Shown here one piece after another: positions 50,101 through 61,195 of a DNA stretch of 64,000 nt. Position numbers and translations under genes: made by a program. Source of the stretch: Caprella mutica (Eukaryota > Arthropoda > Malacostraca > Amphipoda > Caprellidae). Below the pieces are notes generated by a model, which made no database searches, was not told the origin of the DNA, and saw only the letters and a program-made list of their open reading frames with translations. Every line of letters begins with the position of its first letter. Positions within the stretch are counted from its first letter, which is position 1. The DNA is taken from the NCBI GenBank assembly GCA_947561585.1, contig CANNZV010000263.1:158410-222409 (forward strand). The letters run 5' to 3'.

Positions 50101-50965
50101 TTATTTCTTAGATGTAAATGTGATTCAAAATAAAGATAAACTGTTCATAAATCAAACTACTTATGCTAGTTCTCTTCTAAAGAGATTTAATTTTGAAAAT
50201 TCTAAACCCGTTCAGACGCCTATGGAACCAAATATTAAGTTAGAAAAGGCAAATGAAAACTCAAATCTATGTGACAAAACTTTGTATCAGTCAGCCGTAG
50301 GTAGTATGTTGTATATTTCTATGAGAACCAGACCAGATCTGACTTATGCTGTAAATCAAGTTGCTCGTTTTTGCTCAAATCCTACAGAGCAACATTGGTG
50401 TGCTGTCAAACGAATTTTGCGTTACTTAAATGGAACTATTGATCTTGGAATTATGTATTCAAAGACTAACTCTAGCGATTGCAGAGGTTTCTCTGATTCA
50501 GACTGGGCTGGAGATCATAGCGACAGGAAATCGACATCAGGTTATTGTTTTCAGTTCAGTGGTGGTGTCATTTCTTGGCGTTCTAGTAAACAAAATTGTG
50601 TTGCACTCTCAACTGCAGAAGCAGAATATGTTGCTCTTGCTAGTGCTACACAAGAGACAATTTGGTTGTCTAGATTACTTAAAGAAATGAGTGTTAAAGT
50701 AAAAGAGCCAGTTGTAATATTCGAGGACAACCAAGCTGCCATAAGTATTAGTAATAATCCAACGCATCATCCTAGGACAAAGCACATAGATATAAAATAT
50801 CACTTTGTTCGTAATGCTGTTATTAATAATGAACTTCTTTTGAAATATTGTCCTACAGATAAGATGTTAGCTGACATTTTTACTAAGAGCTTGTCAGAAG
50901 ATAAATTTTGTTTCCTGAGGAAGATGCTTGGTATGTTGTCAAGGGATAAATTCCTTACAATGTGA
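47101..50965 (+). pseudogene. copia-type gag-pol, one frameshift and one stop
   Basis: Translation starts at ATG 47,101 (MDPKHVIVPLDE). Gag ends in a CCHC knuckle CYECGKIGHTKRNC at residues 214-227. The protease has MDSGATQH with D272. The integrase has a His-His-Cys-Cys region from residue 409, then catalytic Asp at 48,529 and 48,718 and Glu at 48,827. The second and third are 35 residues apart once one base is skipped. Reverse transcriptase carries YVDD at 49,997-50,008. RNase H has SDSDWAGD and STAEAEYVAL. The frame ends at TGA 50,963-50,965. The breaks are a run of seven A at 48,785-48,791 (six would keep the frame) and TAA at 49,433-49,435 upstream of the reverse transcriptase. I give no repaired protein. 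Confidence 0.93.
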
Positions 50966-50972
50966 GAAGGAG
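50964..50972 (+). promoter_or_regulatory. Polypurine tract
   Basis: GAGAAGGAG directly abuts the 3' LTR, the expected plus-strand primer of an LTR element. It overlaps the gag-pol stop codon. Confidence 0.85.
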
Positions 50973-51227
50973 TGTTGATTATTTTTGGTACTTATTAGTA
51001 GATTGATATATTACACATTGAAAGGAAATTATCATTTTATCCATTTATGATTTCGGTTATTCACATAGTCGCATTCTTTTGTTCAGTTGACAACACGCTG
51101 TTGCGCAGAGAGGTGGTGAACTTTTCACCTCTGTAGTTATTCCGTTTTCCCAGTTTCTGTATACTATTTAGGTTGTGTCAATATACTGTTTAGTTCATTT
51201 AACCACTGCTCTCTTAAAATATTATCA
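50973..51227 (+). repeat. 3' LTR (255 bp)
   Basis: Same sequence and same TG...CA ends as the 5' LTR, followed by the TAACC target duplication. Confidence 0.95.
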
Positions 51228-51232
51228 TAACC

Positions 51233-52510
51233 AACCTACAATAATTCACTAATTACTAGTACCTATCTTTAAATTGTTGCTCTCAATGAAAAGCAAGTAA
51301 TTTGAATGAAAGTATTAATCACATTAATTAATCACACTAATATATTTTTTAAGTACCAAATAAATCAGACTGAGTAAGTTAATAACTATGTAATATCAAC
51401 CAGATAACATTAATGATTAGAGAGATATTACTGATCTATACCCAAATCTATTTTAATATTTATCATACATCATAATTATTCAATTTATTTATTATTTACT
51501 GTAGAAATTGCAAACTATGGAATATGTTAATGATTTAGTGTTCTTTTTACTAAGCACGTAATTATTTTAGATCTATAGTTTTCTGAAATAGATAAGTTAA
51601 GTTATATCAAAATTTGGATCTTTTCTAAAATCGACAAATTACTTCAAGAAAATCTGCATATATGATACCAAGTATATATAATATATATGTATTATATACA
51701 TGATGATACATATGTATAATATTCATTGGTCCGACATGACATAAGTTCGAAACCTATGCAGTTAGTTTCTGAAATAACATCAAATGTACCTACGTATATA
51801 ATATAATGAAATATTGTGCTATAGGACAATATTCGTCACCAATTGAAAATAAAAGAGATATACCTACTTTATAATATAATTATAATTTATAGAAAATTAC
51901 AATTAAATATGGTAAATATAAAAATAATTATATTTGTATTATAATATAATTCCTACTGAGCTAGTCATGATCGCAAATATAAAAATAATTATTAAAATTT
52001 AATCCAAAGATAATGTTAATGTCGACAGTATAGAAAAATAAACTATTGAAACCAACATTGTTATATTATAGCAAAGAAAAAGTTAACAAATCAGGTATAA
52101 AATCACTGTAAAGACTAAACTGTAACACAATGTTATCCGTTCTGTTTGTTAGCAGTAGGTACAAACAATTGATTCATTATACCAATGACAATTTTAGAAG
52201 GAAGAAAAGTTAACAGATCATGTTAAAAATTGTCAAACTCTATCAACAATTTTCACGTTTGAGATTTTACTATTCTAGAAATTTAGTCTAAATTTTATAT
52301 TGTCAGCAACGGCCTTCGAAAATTAGATTTAATTATACGAATCGTTATTGCTGATCCCATTTAGGATATGTTCATTCTTCTTCTTGTATTATCTTTATTA
52401 ATGGATTCTAGCACTTTGAGGATATAGTTGAAATTTATAGCAATAGCTTGATTTAAATTCAAAGCATCAATGAAAAGCCACAAATTTGGATGAGTTAAAC
52501 CTAGCGAACT
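51233..52510. other. AT-rich intergenic DNA
   Basis: Contains an alternating TA-rich palindromic stretch near 51,665-51,725. No gene, RNA or element was recognised. Confidence 0.5.
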
Positions 52511-53256
52511 CTTCAATGACGAGTAGAATGATAGTACTGTCCTTCAATGACGAGTAGAATGATAGTACTGTCCTTCAATGACGAGTAGAATGATAGTACT
52601 GTCCTTCAATGACGAGTAGAATGATAGTACTGTCCTTCAATGACGAGTAGAATGTTAGTACTGTCCTTCAATGACGAGTAGAATGATAGTACTGTCCTTC
52701 AATAACGAGTAGAATGATAATACTGTCCTTCAATGACGAGTAGAATGATAGTACTGTCCTTCAATGACGAGTAGAATGATAGTACTGTCCTTCAATGACT
52801 AGTAAAATGATAGTACTGTCCTTCAATGACGAGTAGAATGATAGTACTGTGCTTCAATGACTAGTAGAATGATAGTACTGTCCTTCAATGACGAGTAGAA
52901 TGATAGTACTGTCCTTCAATGACGAGTAGAATGATAGTACTGTCCTTCAATGACGAGTAGAATGATAGTACTGTCCTTCAATGACGAGTAGAATGATAGT
53001 ACTGTCCTTCAATGACGAGTAGAATGATAGTACTGTCCTTCAATAACGAGTAGAATGATAGTACTGTCCTTCAATGACGAGTAGAATGATAGTACTGTCC
53101 TTCAATGACGAGTAGAATGATAGTACTGTCCTTCAATGACGAGTAGAATGATAGTACTGTCCTTCAATAACGAGTAGAATGATAGTACTGTTCTTCAATG
53201 ACGAGTAGAATGATAGTACTGTCCTTCAATGACGAGTAGAATGATAGTACTGTCCT
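52511..53256. repeat. 31-bp minisatellite, 24 copies without indels
   Basis: The unit contains CTTCAATGACGAGTAGAATG followed by ATAGTACTGTC. First and last unit starts are 713 bp apart, exactly 23 periods, so no indel has occurred. Substitutions are few (GACGAG/AACGAG/GACTAG). Confidence 0.97.
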
Positions 53257-53497
53257 TTTCAATAAAAAACGTATTATAATAAAATATATAAATAGATATT
53301 AATTTTATTTCTAATTGTCAATATATTATTAGGTAAAAATGTATTACAACAAACACTTATTGTGTTGAAAAAAATTAGCTCTCTTCAAATGAATGCACCT
53401 ATTATAATTAAATTATAAATTACATCCTTTTTATTTTCAATCGGCGACGAATTGTCGTGGTACGAAGGCACGAATTGTCCGGACACCATGGAATATA
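53257..53497. other. AT-rich spacer before the mariner-like remnant
   Basis: No feature was seen apart from a duplicated ACGAATTGTC word at 53,449 and 53,471. Confidence 0.4.
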
Positions 53498-54165
53498 CAG
53501 GGTGTCCCAAAAAAACCGATACCCAAATTTCAATGGCTGTAATTCAAAAACAATTAAACTTTAAAAAAATTTGAAAATCACATTTTGTTTATCAACATTT
53601 TTTACATATCTGTACAAAATTTTAGATGAATATATTCATCTGTTTTCATTATGCAGTATTTTTAGTGACCGATATCAAAAACCTGTTTGCGCACTTTTTA
53701 ACTTCGGATTTTAGTATATTAAAACCATTTTTTTAATAACTTTCAACAGTTTATTAAAATTGTTTATTAAAAAACCGTTATTATAACAAATAAAGTCGTT
53801 TATTAATATGCGACCGAACAAAAAAAACATTCAAACTGTTCCTCCTATTAATCGTTTCAGTCGATCTGATGGGCCATTCGTTACGATGATTCAGGGCGAT
53901 AATGCGAATTGCAGAATAGCTCATTTAGTTTTTCCTTACAGAAACAGTTCTGAACCCGTCATGAACCAACCAGGTTCGATTGATTCTGTTTCCATGTATT
54001 TCTTGAAGGCTTGAAACGATTCTATCATTTATTAGATCAAGGTATCTATCTCCATTGAAATTATTTTTTGTAAAAATAAGGACAGACGATACGGCCAAGT
54101 CGGCCATTGGTACCTAGTCCAATCCACACACAGACTTTCTCTCACGATATTCTTACGTCAAAGTA
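53498..54165 (-). pseudogene. Decayed mariner/Tc1-like transposase with one end
   Basis: A plausible terminal repeat CAGGGTGTCCCAAAAAAACC begins after TA at 53,496-53,497. Reading the minus strand from about 54,150 down to 53,790 gives transposase pieces in order: VWIGLGTNGRLG, then NGDRYLDLINDRIV and SLQEIHGNRINRTW with an Asp-Gly motif. After a stop and frame change comes EWPIRSTETIN and NVFFVRSHINK. This order matches the DDE core of the mariner-like transposase family common in arthropods, with the DGAPAH and SPDLTPLDFF motifs eroded. The other end is missing; the 31-bp repeat at 54,166 begins where the N-terminal half should be. Inactive. Confidence 0.75.
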
Positions 54166-54710
54166 ACATATTGTCAAGTGAGTGAAGTTAAGAGAAACAC
54201 AATGTCAAGTGAGTGAAGTTAAGAGAAACACATTGTCAAGTGAGTGAAGTTAAGAGAAACACAATGTCAAGTGAGTGAAGTTAAGAGAAACACGTTGTCA
54301 AGTGAGTGAAGTTAAGAGAAACACAATGTCAAGTGAGTGAAGTTAAGAGAAACACCATGTCAAGTGAGTGAAGTTAAGTGAAACACTATGTCAAGTGAGT
54401 GAAGTTAAGAGAAACACAATGTCAAGTGATTGAAGTTAAGTGAAACACAATGTCAAGTGAGTGAAGTTAAGAGAAACACATTGTCAAGTGAGTGAAATTA
54501 AGAGAAACACAATGTCAAGTGAGAGAAGTTAAGTGAAACACAATGTCAAGTGAGTGAAGTTAAGAGAAACACAATGTCAAGTGAGTGAAGTTAAGAGAAA
54601 CACAATGTCAAGTGAGTGAAGTTAAGTGAAACACAATGTCAAGTGAGTGAAGTTAAGAGAAACACATTGTCAAGTGAGTGAAGTTAAGAGAAACACAATG
54701 TCAAGTGAGT
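54166..54710. repeat. Second 31-bp minisatellite, about 17.5 copies without indels
   Basis: The unit contains TGTCAAGTGAGTGAAGTTAA followed by GAGAAACACAA. It is unrelated in sequence to the 31-bp array 1 kb upstream but has the same period. First and last TGTCAAG are 527 bp apart, exactly 17 periods. It ends about 65 bp before the next gene's first visible exon. Confidence 0.95.
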
Positions 54711-54776
54711 CATGGATACCAACTAAAATAAATAATATTTGTTTAGTTTTTTATTATATTCACGTGGAAAAAGTAG

Positions 54777-56546
54777 CAGGAGCTTAGCAAAAAGTCTGGT
54801 GGAAAGACTTAAAAACCCTGCGTGTGAAAGTCGCTTAAATCTTGAATGTTCAATATCTCCCAGACACCTCATCGAGTTAGGTAACATCAAGTCCTGTGTT
54901 CCTGAGAGTGAACTGATGCAGTTACAGCAGAAAGGAGCGGAGGTGGTGAAAAGGTATCTAGCTAGAAAGGACTCCCTCAACTTGGACATTGACCAGTTGA
55001 AGAATAAGGTTCACAATGATAAAGTCCAGAAGGTATGGACCTTATTTTATCTAAATTTTATTGTGTTAATTAGGTATTGCAGATGACTTTTTCTGGAACT
55101 TTACTTCTCTTTCTAACCACAATATTAAATACTTGATAAAATATTTGCCGGAGTTCATTTAAGTATAAGCAGCGTCGTTCCACTTTATAGTATCTGAGAT
55201 ATATTCCTATATTATTCGTACGGGAATAAGAATGAGCTTCATTAACATCTGTATAGCTGACTATTGACTTTGGAGAATTTCAATTAGATATTCGAATACC
55301 CAATTTCTAACCGCATTCATTGTTCCAAAGGGACGAGCAAAAGCACCACACAACCTCTCGAAACGATAGGCACTGAGCCACTGACGTGAAAATGACCACA
55401 TAAAACTTATTAAATAACTCTGTAGCTTTTTTACTTCAAAACAAATTAAATTAAAATTTACTGTAATGAATGCAATTAGTTATTAATTATTATGTATCCG
55501 AATATTGAATTAAAATTCTCCAAGATACAGTAAATCGTCAGTTATACAGATGTTAATGAACCTTATTTTCTCTCCGTACGAATAACATAGGAATATTACG
55601 CCGATACACTTAAGTGGACCGGGTTCTACTTTTCTAATATTTTGTATGGAAGATAAGCACTAATGAAGAATATTTCTATTACAGGAGATTAAAAACTCAA
55701 TTAAACGATTGAAGAAAAGAAGATATCAGACAGCACCCAAGACTATTCCTCAAAATGATTTGGTAGTTGATAGTAATGTGATGGAGAACGAGATGAATTA
55801 TGATAGGGAAAATATGTACACAGAGTCTAGCAGAAATGACGTACCTACCTCTCACAAAGAAACTTCTAATGCAGTAGGGTTAAACTCTTTGAATGATAAT
55901 CTGATTATAGTTGAGAATATTTTACTTTCTGAAGAAAAGGATGAAAGCGATTTAGATATCTGTTCTAAAAAAGTACAGGTAGATTTTACCGTTCAGAGGT
56001 GAGAGGGAGCAAATATTCAACGCAACTTCCATCATTTTACCGCCTAGCTTCGCAATGGCGGCAAACTCTTCTGGTTTCAAATTAAACAGAAACATTCCTT
56101 TGAATGCACGAAGTGAGTCTGACCCTACCTACATCATCTCCAACTTACCTACACAGGATATAGACGAACATCATTCTCTGACGGACATTGTGATTGATGC
56201 TAAGTACGATGAGGAATGTTTGGAGGAATTGGACGAGGACAATCAGGAGAATATCGTGTGCAACCCGCGGGAAGTACAAAGTCAAATTAACGATAAGAAA
56301 CTATCGGGCGATGAGTTTTGTTCCGAAATGGAATACAGCGGTGAGAATTCTCTCTGCGACATGATTCACTTGGATGATTGTACAAAAAATAACACGAAGT
56401 TGGTAGAGTTGGCGTACAATAGGTGCGACATTTTGGAAGTGTCGTACAGCGAAGGGATGGACCAGGAAGATGTTAGAATATTTGAGGTGTGTGAAAATGA
56501 ACAGCAGCGAAATGATGAGAAAATAACAAATTATAACTGCAGCTAA
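54777..56546 (+). CDS. Unrecognised spliced gene, at least three exons (5' end missing)
   Basis: Exons about 54,777-55,032, 55,685-55,998 and 56,048-56,546 keep one frame and give about 356 residues. The first exon has SISPRHLIELGNIKSC and a helical segment rich in Leu/Lys/Gln. The second starts EIKNSIKRLKKRR and becomes acidic. The last, from MAANSSGFKLNRN, is acidic and ends NYNCS. Junctions are AAG/GTATGG...TTACAG/GAG and AG/GTGAGA...CCTAG/C. The second intron would be only 49 nt, so an alternative is a separate start at ATG 56,055. AATAAA lies at 56,603. The first visible exon has no convincing start, so upstream exons are missing or were displaced by the 31-bp array. I recognise no domain. 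It may be a helical, then disordered acidic protein. Confidence 0.55.
55148..55622. mobile_element. Foldback MITE in intron of the unrecognised gene
   Basis: About 120-150 bp at each end are inverted copies. Paired pieces include ATTCCTAT(A/G)TTATTCGTACGG, TTCATTAACATCTGTATA and TTGGAGAATTT. The outer ends are CCGG(A/T)..CA(C/T)TTAAGT. The arms are diverged by scattered changes and small indels. No coding capacity and no clear target duplication. The element occupies most of the 652-nt intron. Confidence 0.8.
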
Positions 56547-56602
56547 TTTGTCAGCCTCAGTCAATGGATTCTGATTGTGATGATGAAATGTTATTGTATT
56601 TT

Positions 56603-56608
56603 AATAAA
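56603..56608 (+). terminator. Poly(A) signal AATAAA
   Basis: Lies 57 nt after the stop codon at 56,546. Confidence 0.6.
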
Positions 56609-56635
56609 ATGTAGCTATTTATTGCCTGTATATTA

Positions 56636-58739
56636 GGGTGGGCCTAAAATAGTTTCCAAAACTTTGTAATTTGGTAATTTAATGTTATGATCGATTATTC
56701 TTAAACAAGAAAGGAAGTGATACGCATTTATTAAGCTATATTATATATTGATTCTATCCACATATACAATGAACTGAGTGAGTTTTATATGGCTATAAAA
56801 TTGACTATTTTGGTAACAATTGTAATGGGGCAGTACGGGGGTAAGCGACGAAAGCTTCAACTGCAGCCCCGCTAACCATCGCCTGAAATGGATAAAGAAA
56901 TGGTAAGGTTTATTGAAATACAGAGAAATTTAGTAACTGGAAGGTTAGTCTATTATTTAGAATATGAACGGAAATTTAATACGATGAAATTTATATAGAA
57001 ATAACCATTGTGGAATCAAATCGTAATTAGGGAGCAAGTAATTAAAATAGTTATAATAATACTGGCAGGTAATTTTAAGTTAGGGATCGTAGAGAAAGGA
57101 GTGACTAGATACTTATACAATAGAAATTGTATAAAAACACTATACTACACCAATAGATTGGAAGCATTATTCACATACCGTGTATAGTGGATTTAGGCCT
57201 GAATGGATAGGGATCCCGCCAGAAGTCGCCAGTCGTCTCATAGGTAAGGAGGGCCTAGCAGTCCATCATAGCTCGGTCTTCACCGTCGCTATAAAAGTCC
57301 TTTGTAATTTCTGGCATTGTGCTGTCTTACAAATTTACTATTACTTCAGAGACAGTTATGTTGCCTATTGAGAAAGAGTGTCCTTTTCACTTTGCCGTTA
57401 ATACGGTATTTAACATCTCTGTTAAATTGTTAGTGTTAAGGAAAGTTGCTGTCAACAGTGTGCGTTCACGCACGCTATTTTCATCTCTATCCTAGTTCAG
57501 ATCGAAGACATTACCAGCAGAATTTCACATGCCAATGATCGCTGTTGTACCACGCATCACCTGCTGACTTTAATTGTTACTAGCTGCAAAATCTCAAGGG
57601 GGAAATTAATGGGAATTCACTGGCAATGGAACAATACCCCAAAATATTGGTCCAGATTTTATCACGCCATATACTGCAAATAATTGACCTGCCGGCAAAT
57701 TTACAGATTCATTTTAATTTTATTATATAAAGATAATAATATTTGATAAATAGGGGTTTCGGACAAACTTCAGAATCTTCATATGGAATAGTTATAATTA
57801 GTTGATACGTATTGAAAGAACATTGCATGCCAATTTCCGGGTCATTTTTCTATATTTTTGAGTTGCCCCTAAACATTTGAAGTTTAGTACAAAAAGATAT
57901 TTTCCCATTAATTTGAAATATTCGATTTCGTTTTTTTCTGCGGAATAGGTAAAATTAGTTGGCACTTTATGAAAAAACACAACTTGCAAAATTGCAGATT
58001 AATATTTAATACTTTTCAGTTGCCCCAAGCCCTTTTATTGTAAAATATATTAGTATTGCAATACAATATTTCTCTTAAAATTTGGTTTCTAGAGCAATCA
58101 TGCTGTTATTTTGATAAGATAGAAGTAATTTAATTCTCAAAATGACTTTGTGAATTGTATTGATTTCATTTTATAAAAGCATTTATCAATATTTTCGTAA
58201 TGCAAAAATTTCGAATTTACTCGGATTTCAGCAATTGGATAAAAACTCATGAAATTAGCTTTGTCAACTTTTTTGAGTTACCAAGTGTCCCAAATATTGA
58301 AATGTTGGTTTATTAATCAATAATTAATGTTTTTTTGTTCTACTTCTTGCATATAAGTTTTCTTATTGTGTTCTTCATTGAGCACCAGACCTCCATAAGT
58401 GTGGAGCACTAGACTGACTACAGTCTCCAGCGGTGGCTAAATTCGAACAATTTGGAAGAATGGGGGCAACTGTAAACATTGTCGTACCTGTCTGATTTTT
58501 TGGCACAGACACCAAAATAAGTTCTTGTCTAGCTATCTTCCTATTCTTAATGATAATACATCAGAGTTTATGAGTTTTTTGCCAAAATGTAGTAAAAATC
58601 ACCATTTGAATCGCTCGGGGGCAACTGTTAATCATGTCAGAATTCACTCAAATTTCAGTACACGTACTTTTACTTGTCATATCAACTTTATTTCACTATT
58701 CCATAAGTAATATCCAAAACGTTATTTTTTGGCCCACTC
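56636..58739. mobile_element. 2.1-kb TA-flanked inverted-repeat element
   Basis: The left end, after TA at 56,634-56,635, reads GGGTGGGCCTAAAATAG. The right end, before TA at 58,740-58,741, is the reverse complement of GAGTGGGCCAAAAAATAA. That gives about 17 bp of inverted repeat with a TA duplication. The interior has no transposase-length frame (longest about 63 codons). It repeats the word GGGGCAACTGT or its complement at about 57,864, 58,018, 58,464 and 58,617. A non-autonomous or decayed Tc1/mariner-like element is the simplest reading. Its left end lies 26 bp after the upstream gene's poly(A) signal. Confidence 0.6.
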
Positions 58740-58741
58740 TA

Positions 58742-59459
58742 CTGTATATGTGATTATGTCTTTGTTTTATTTAATTAGATCCCTTTTATACCTAGAATAT
58801 TTGTGATTATTTTATTTAGAAATATAGTACCTATAGTGTTTTTTTAACGAGGATATTAGATACTTTAAGTGGGGTAACAATGTTCAGATCATTTAATACA
58901 AGGGATGGTGAGCCTATATTGGAAGTAGGTATCCAACAAATGGCAGTTTGTTGAAATTAAATGCTAGGTCCAGTTTTTGACTCCCTGTACTTGACGATGA
59001 ATAGTAATAGCTTGAAAGCTAAAATATCTTTAAATTTTGATGACATTCATGAACACGTTTCATAAAATATGATATCTGATATTCATTCCATTCTCAGGTT
59101 TACCCCAAAGTCTATATCTATTATAAGTAGGGTTGTGACTTTGCATATCTTGCATATTGCTGAAATAATGCATATGCATATAAAAAACGCATATGCAAAT
59201 CTTGAAATGCATATGCAAATGGAAAATGATTAGTGAAATAAGTTGATTTTTGATATTCAAATGATAAACTTTTACATATATTAATGAATAGTATCAGGCA
59301 AATGAATAAGAGCTAGTTTTTTATTCTACCTAAGAAATTTAAATTATTATAGGCTAGGTTATAATGATAGAGGTGGAGAATTTGGTTGAACACTGGTTCA
59401 GTTGTGCGCACGGTACAGGAACATAATCGGGTATAGTACCTAGCAGACGACACAAAAAT
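58742..59459. other. Non-coding, with octamer cluster
   Basis: At 59,145-59,222 the words GCATATGCAAAT and ATGCATATGCA are repeated. They contain the ATGCAAAT octamer recognised by POU-class factors in animals. The sequence before it, TAGGGTTGTGAC at 59,128, resembles the end of the intronic MITE at 41,716. No gene. Confidence 0.4.
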
Positions 59460-59632
59460 ATGACGTCACCACAACAACACATTCCTTGTTTGTGACCGAG
59501 CGGCCCATAATTCCTCGCATTTGCATGTTAATATCGAGAAATTTGAAGTCATTTTGTAAGGGTTTCGTGCAAAAGAAAAGCGAAAATGGCGATTGAACCT
59601 CAAAGTTGAATATATAGATATAATTCAGGTGT
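59460..59632 (+). promoter_or_regulatory. Promoter-like cluster with possible first exon
   Basis: TGACGTCA (59,461), TTTGCATG (59,519) and GAAAATGGCGATTG (59,582) lie together. A splice-donor-like TTCAG/GTGTGT follows at about 59,625-59,633. CRE and ATGGCG elements are typical of housekeeping-type animal promoters. The ATG in ATGGCG opens only seven codons. No downstream gene was identified, so this stays a suggestion. Confidence 0.3.
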
Positions 59633-61191
59633 GTTTTTATTGTTAATTTCTTTAACTTATCTATAAAAAATAGGGTCTTGAAAATATGCTACCTAGGAGC
59701 GTAAAGTAGTGCTAGTTAACTGCTAAATTGTAGTTCCTATGAATAACAAATAAGGAAAAAAAATAATGGAATACAATTTAACCAATGCCTAGTAAGTAAT
59801 TGATCAGAAAAAAATTAAATTTAGAAGTGCTAAGTTTAAGTAGGTTTTCCCATGTTTCAAAGTGTGGTCAGAGTCGCCATTTCCAGTCATCCGGTGGTCA
59901 CGTCAAACTATAGATTCTATCAGCTGATTGCCATACCCTATGTTACTGTATCCTGGCCACATGTATCTAAATGAATCTTATAGATATCTTTTTTGAAGAT
60001 ATATTCTCATTTCTAAATTATTACTTAAAAATGATTTCTTCTCGATGGATTTTTTCATCTATCTATTAGAAAGGGTAAATATAAACTAATTGTGGACATC
60101 TATTATAATTTTAATGACAATCAAGACGCTTAGTTTGCGTGACGTCATCACAGTAACACTCTAAAATCAAATCTAAGGCAATTTAAGTGTTAAATTATAA
60201 AAAAACTGTTTATTTATTGCCAATTTACGAAAAGAGTAATGGGTGTATTCGATTATTCAAACTTCTTAACCCTAATTTTCGATTAAACGTGTTACCTTGA
60301 TGACGTCCGATAACAAATCACATTGTTACCAATATTAGTGTACTGTATGTTCAACGGCCACTTATAAAGTTATAATTTAGTTTGATTTTAGTAGTGAAGT
60401 GGTGTGCACGCTAATTTTGCGTGCTCCAGTTTGGATCACTTTGACCGTTTATTATTCGTAAGTTGCTTAAATAGTAACCTATAAATCATTTTAATTCAAT
60501 AAACAGGATCTTGAGGTACATTTTTATCAGCAATATTTTCTTCGAAACTTAATTAAGTAAAATTCATACGCAGATATATCAGCTGTTCTCTGAATGTGCT
60601 AGCGTTCACTGAAGAGAGAGCAGAAAATTTTCCGTACACTCAAAAAGACTGCAAGCTCAACACTGCATGAGGAGTGAACTAGACGACAGACTTTAAAATG
60701 TATCAGACACACAGTATGATACTTCCTGTACTATAACTTCCTTGGCTTTAGTATTCTTTGAGTGATTCGGGTGTGAAAATTGTTTTTATTAGAGCTATAG
60801 CAGATTGAACAGCTGTTTCCGGTTGAATAAGAGCTTGAAACAGCGTTGACCAGTTTGTTAATTTTTGATCACCTTTTACTTGTAATCAGTTATGTGCGTT
60901 TCAAATTTTTAATTCGCGAGGTTTAAAGCTTTATGTTTGTAGCTTTTCTGTCTGTTTTGTACTTTAATTTCCCCCTCAGGGGCTCTATCCTGAAACTGTT
61001 TGTGGTGAAAGAACGAAGAGAAGGACTGGAGGAGGAAGTAGTGTATCTCGAGCAGAGAACTGTTGTAATTTTGATTAATTATATGTCGTTTTTTTTGCTT
61101 CTCATGATTGTTTTTTTTTAATGCTGCACTCAGTTTTGGAGGATATGCGCTAAGGTTATTCTCTTCAACTACGAGGTCTTAGATTCCAGTG
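59633..61191. other. Non-coding interval
   Basis: GACGTCATCA...GTAACAC at 60,141 and its inverted copy at 60,288-60,308 form a loose inverted pair. A TTTCCCCCTCAG acceptor-like site at about 60,968-60,979 precedes a short open stretch (ERREGLEEEVVYLEQR), but no donor or partner exon was found. Confidence 0.35.
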
Positions 61192-61195
61192 TTAA

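Larger units (their letters stand above)
46614..51227 (+). mobile_element. Complete Ty1/copia-type LTR retrotransposon
   Basis: The element is 4,614 bp with two 255-bp LTRs that I read as identical. It is bordered by the perfect 5-bp direct repeat TAACC (46,609-46,613 and 51,228-51,232). Inside are a primer-binding site, a leader, one gag-pol reading region in the copia order (gag, protease, integrase, reverse transcriptase, RNase H), and a polypurine tract. Identical LTRs mean the insertion is very recent. The coding region nevertheless has one frameshift and one stop, so this copy is either freshly disabled or carries assembly errors. Confidence 0.97.

Noticed and set aside
60933..61121. 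A small gene encoding ERREGLEEEVVYLEQR
   Set aside because: There is an acceptor-like site but no donor, start or partner exon; chance is likely.
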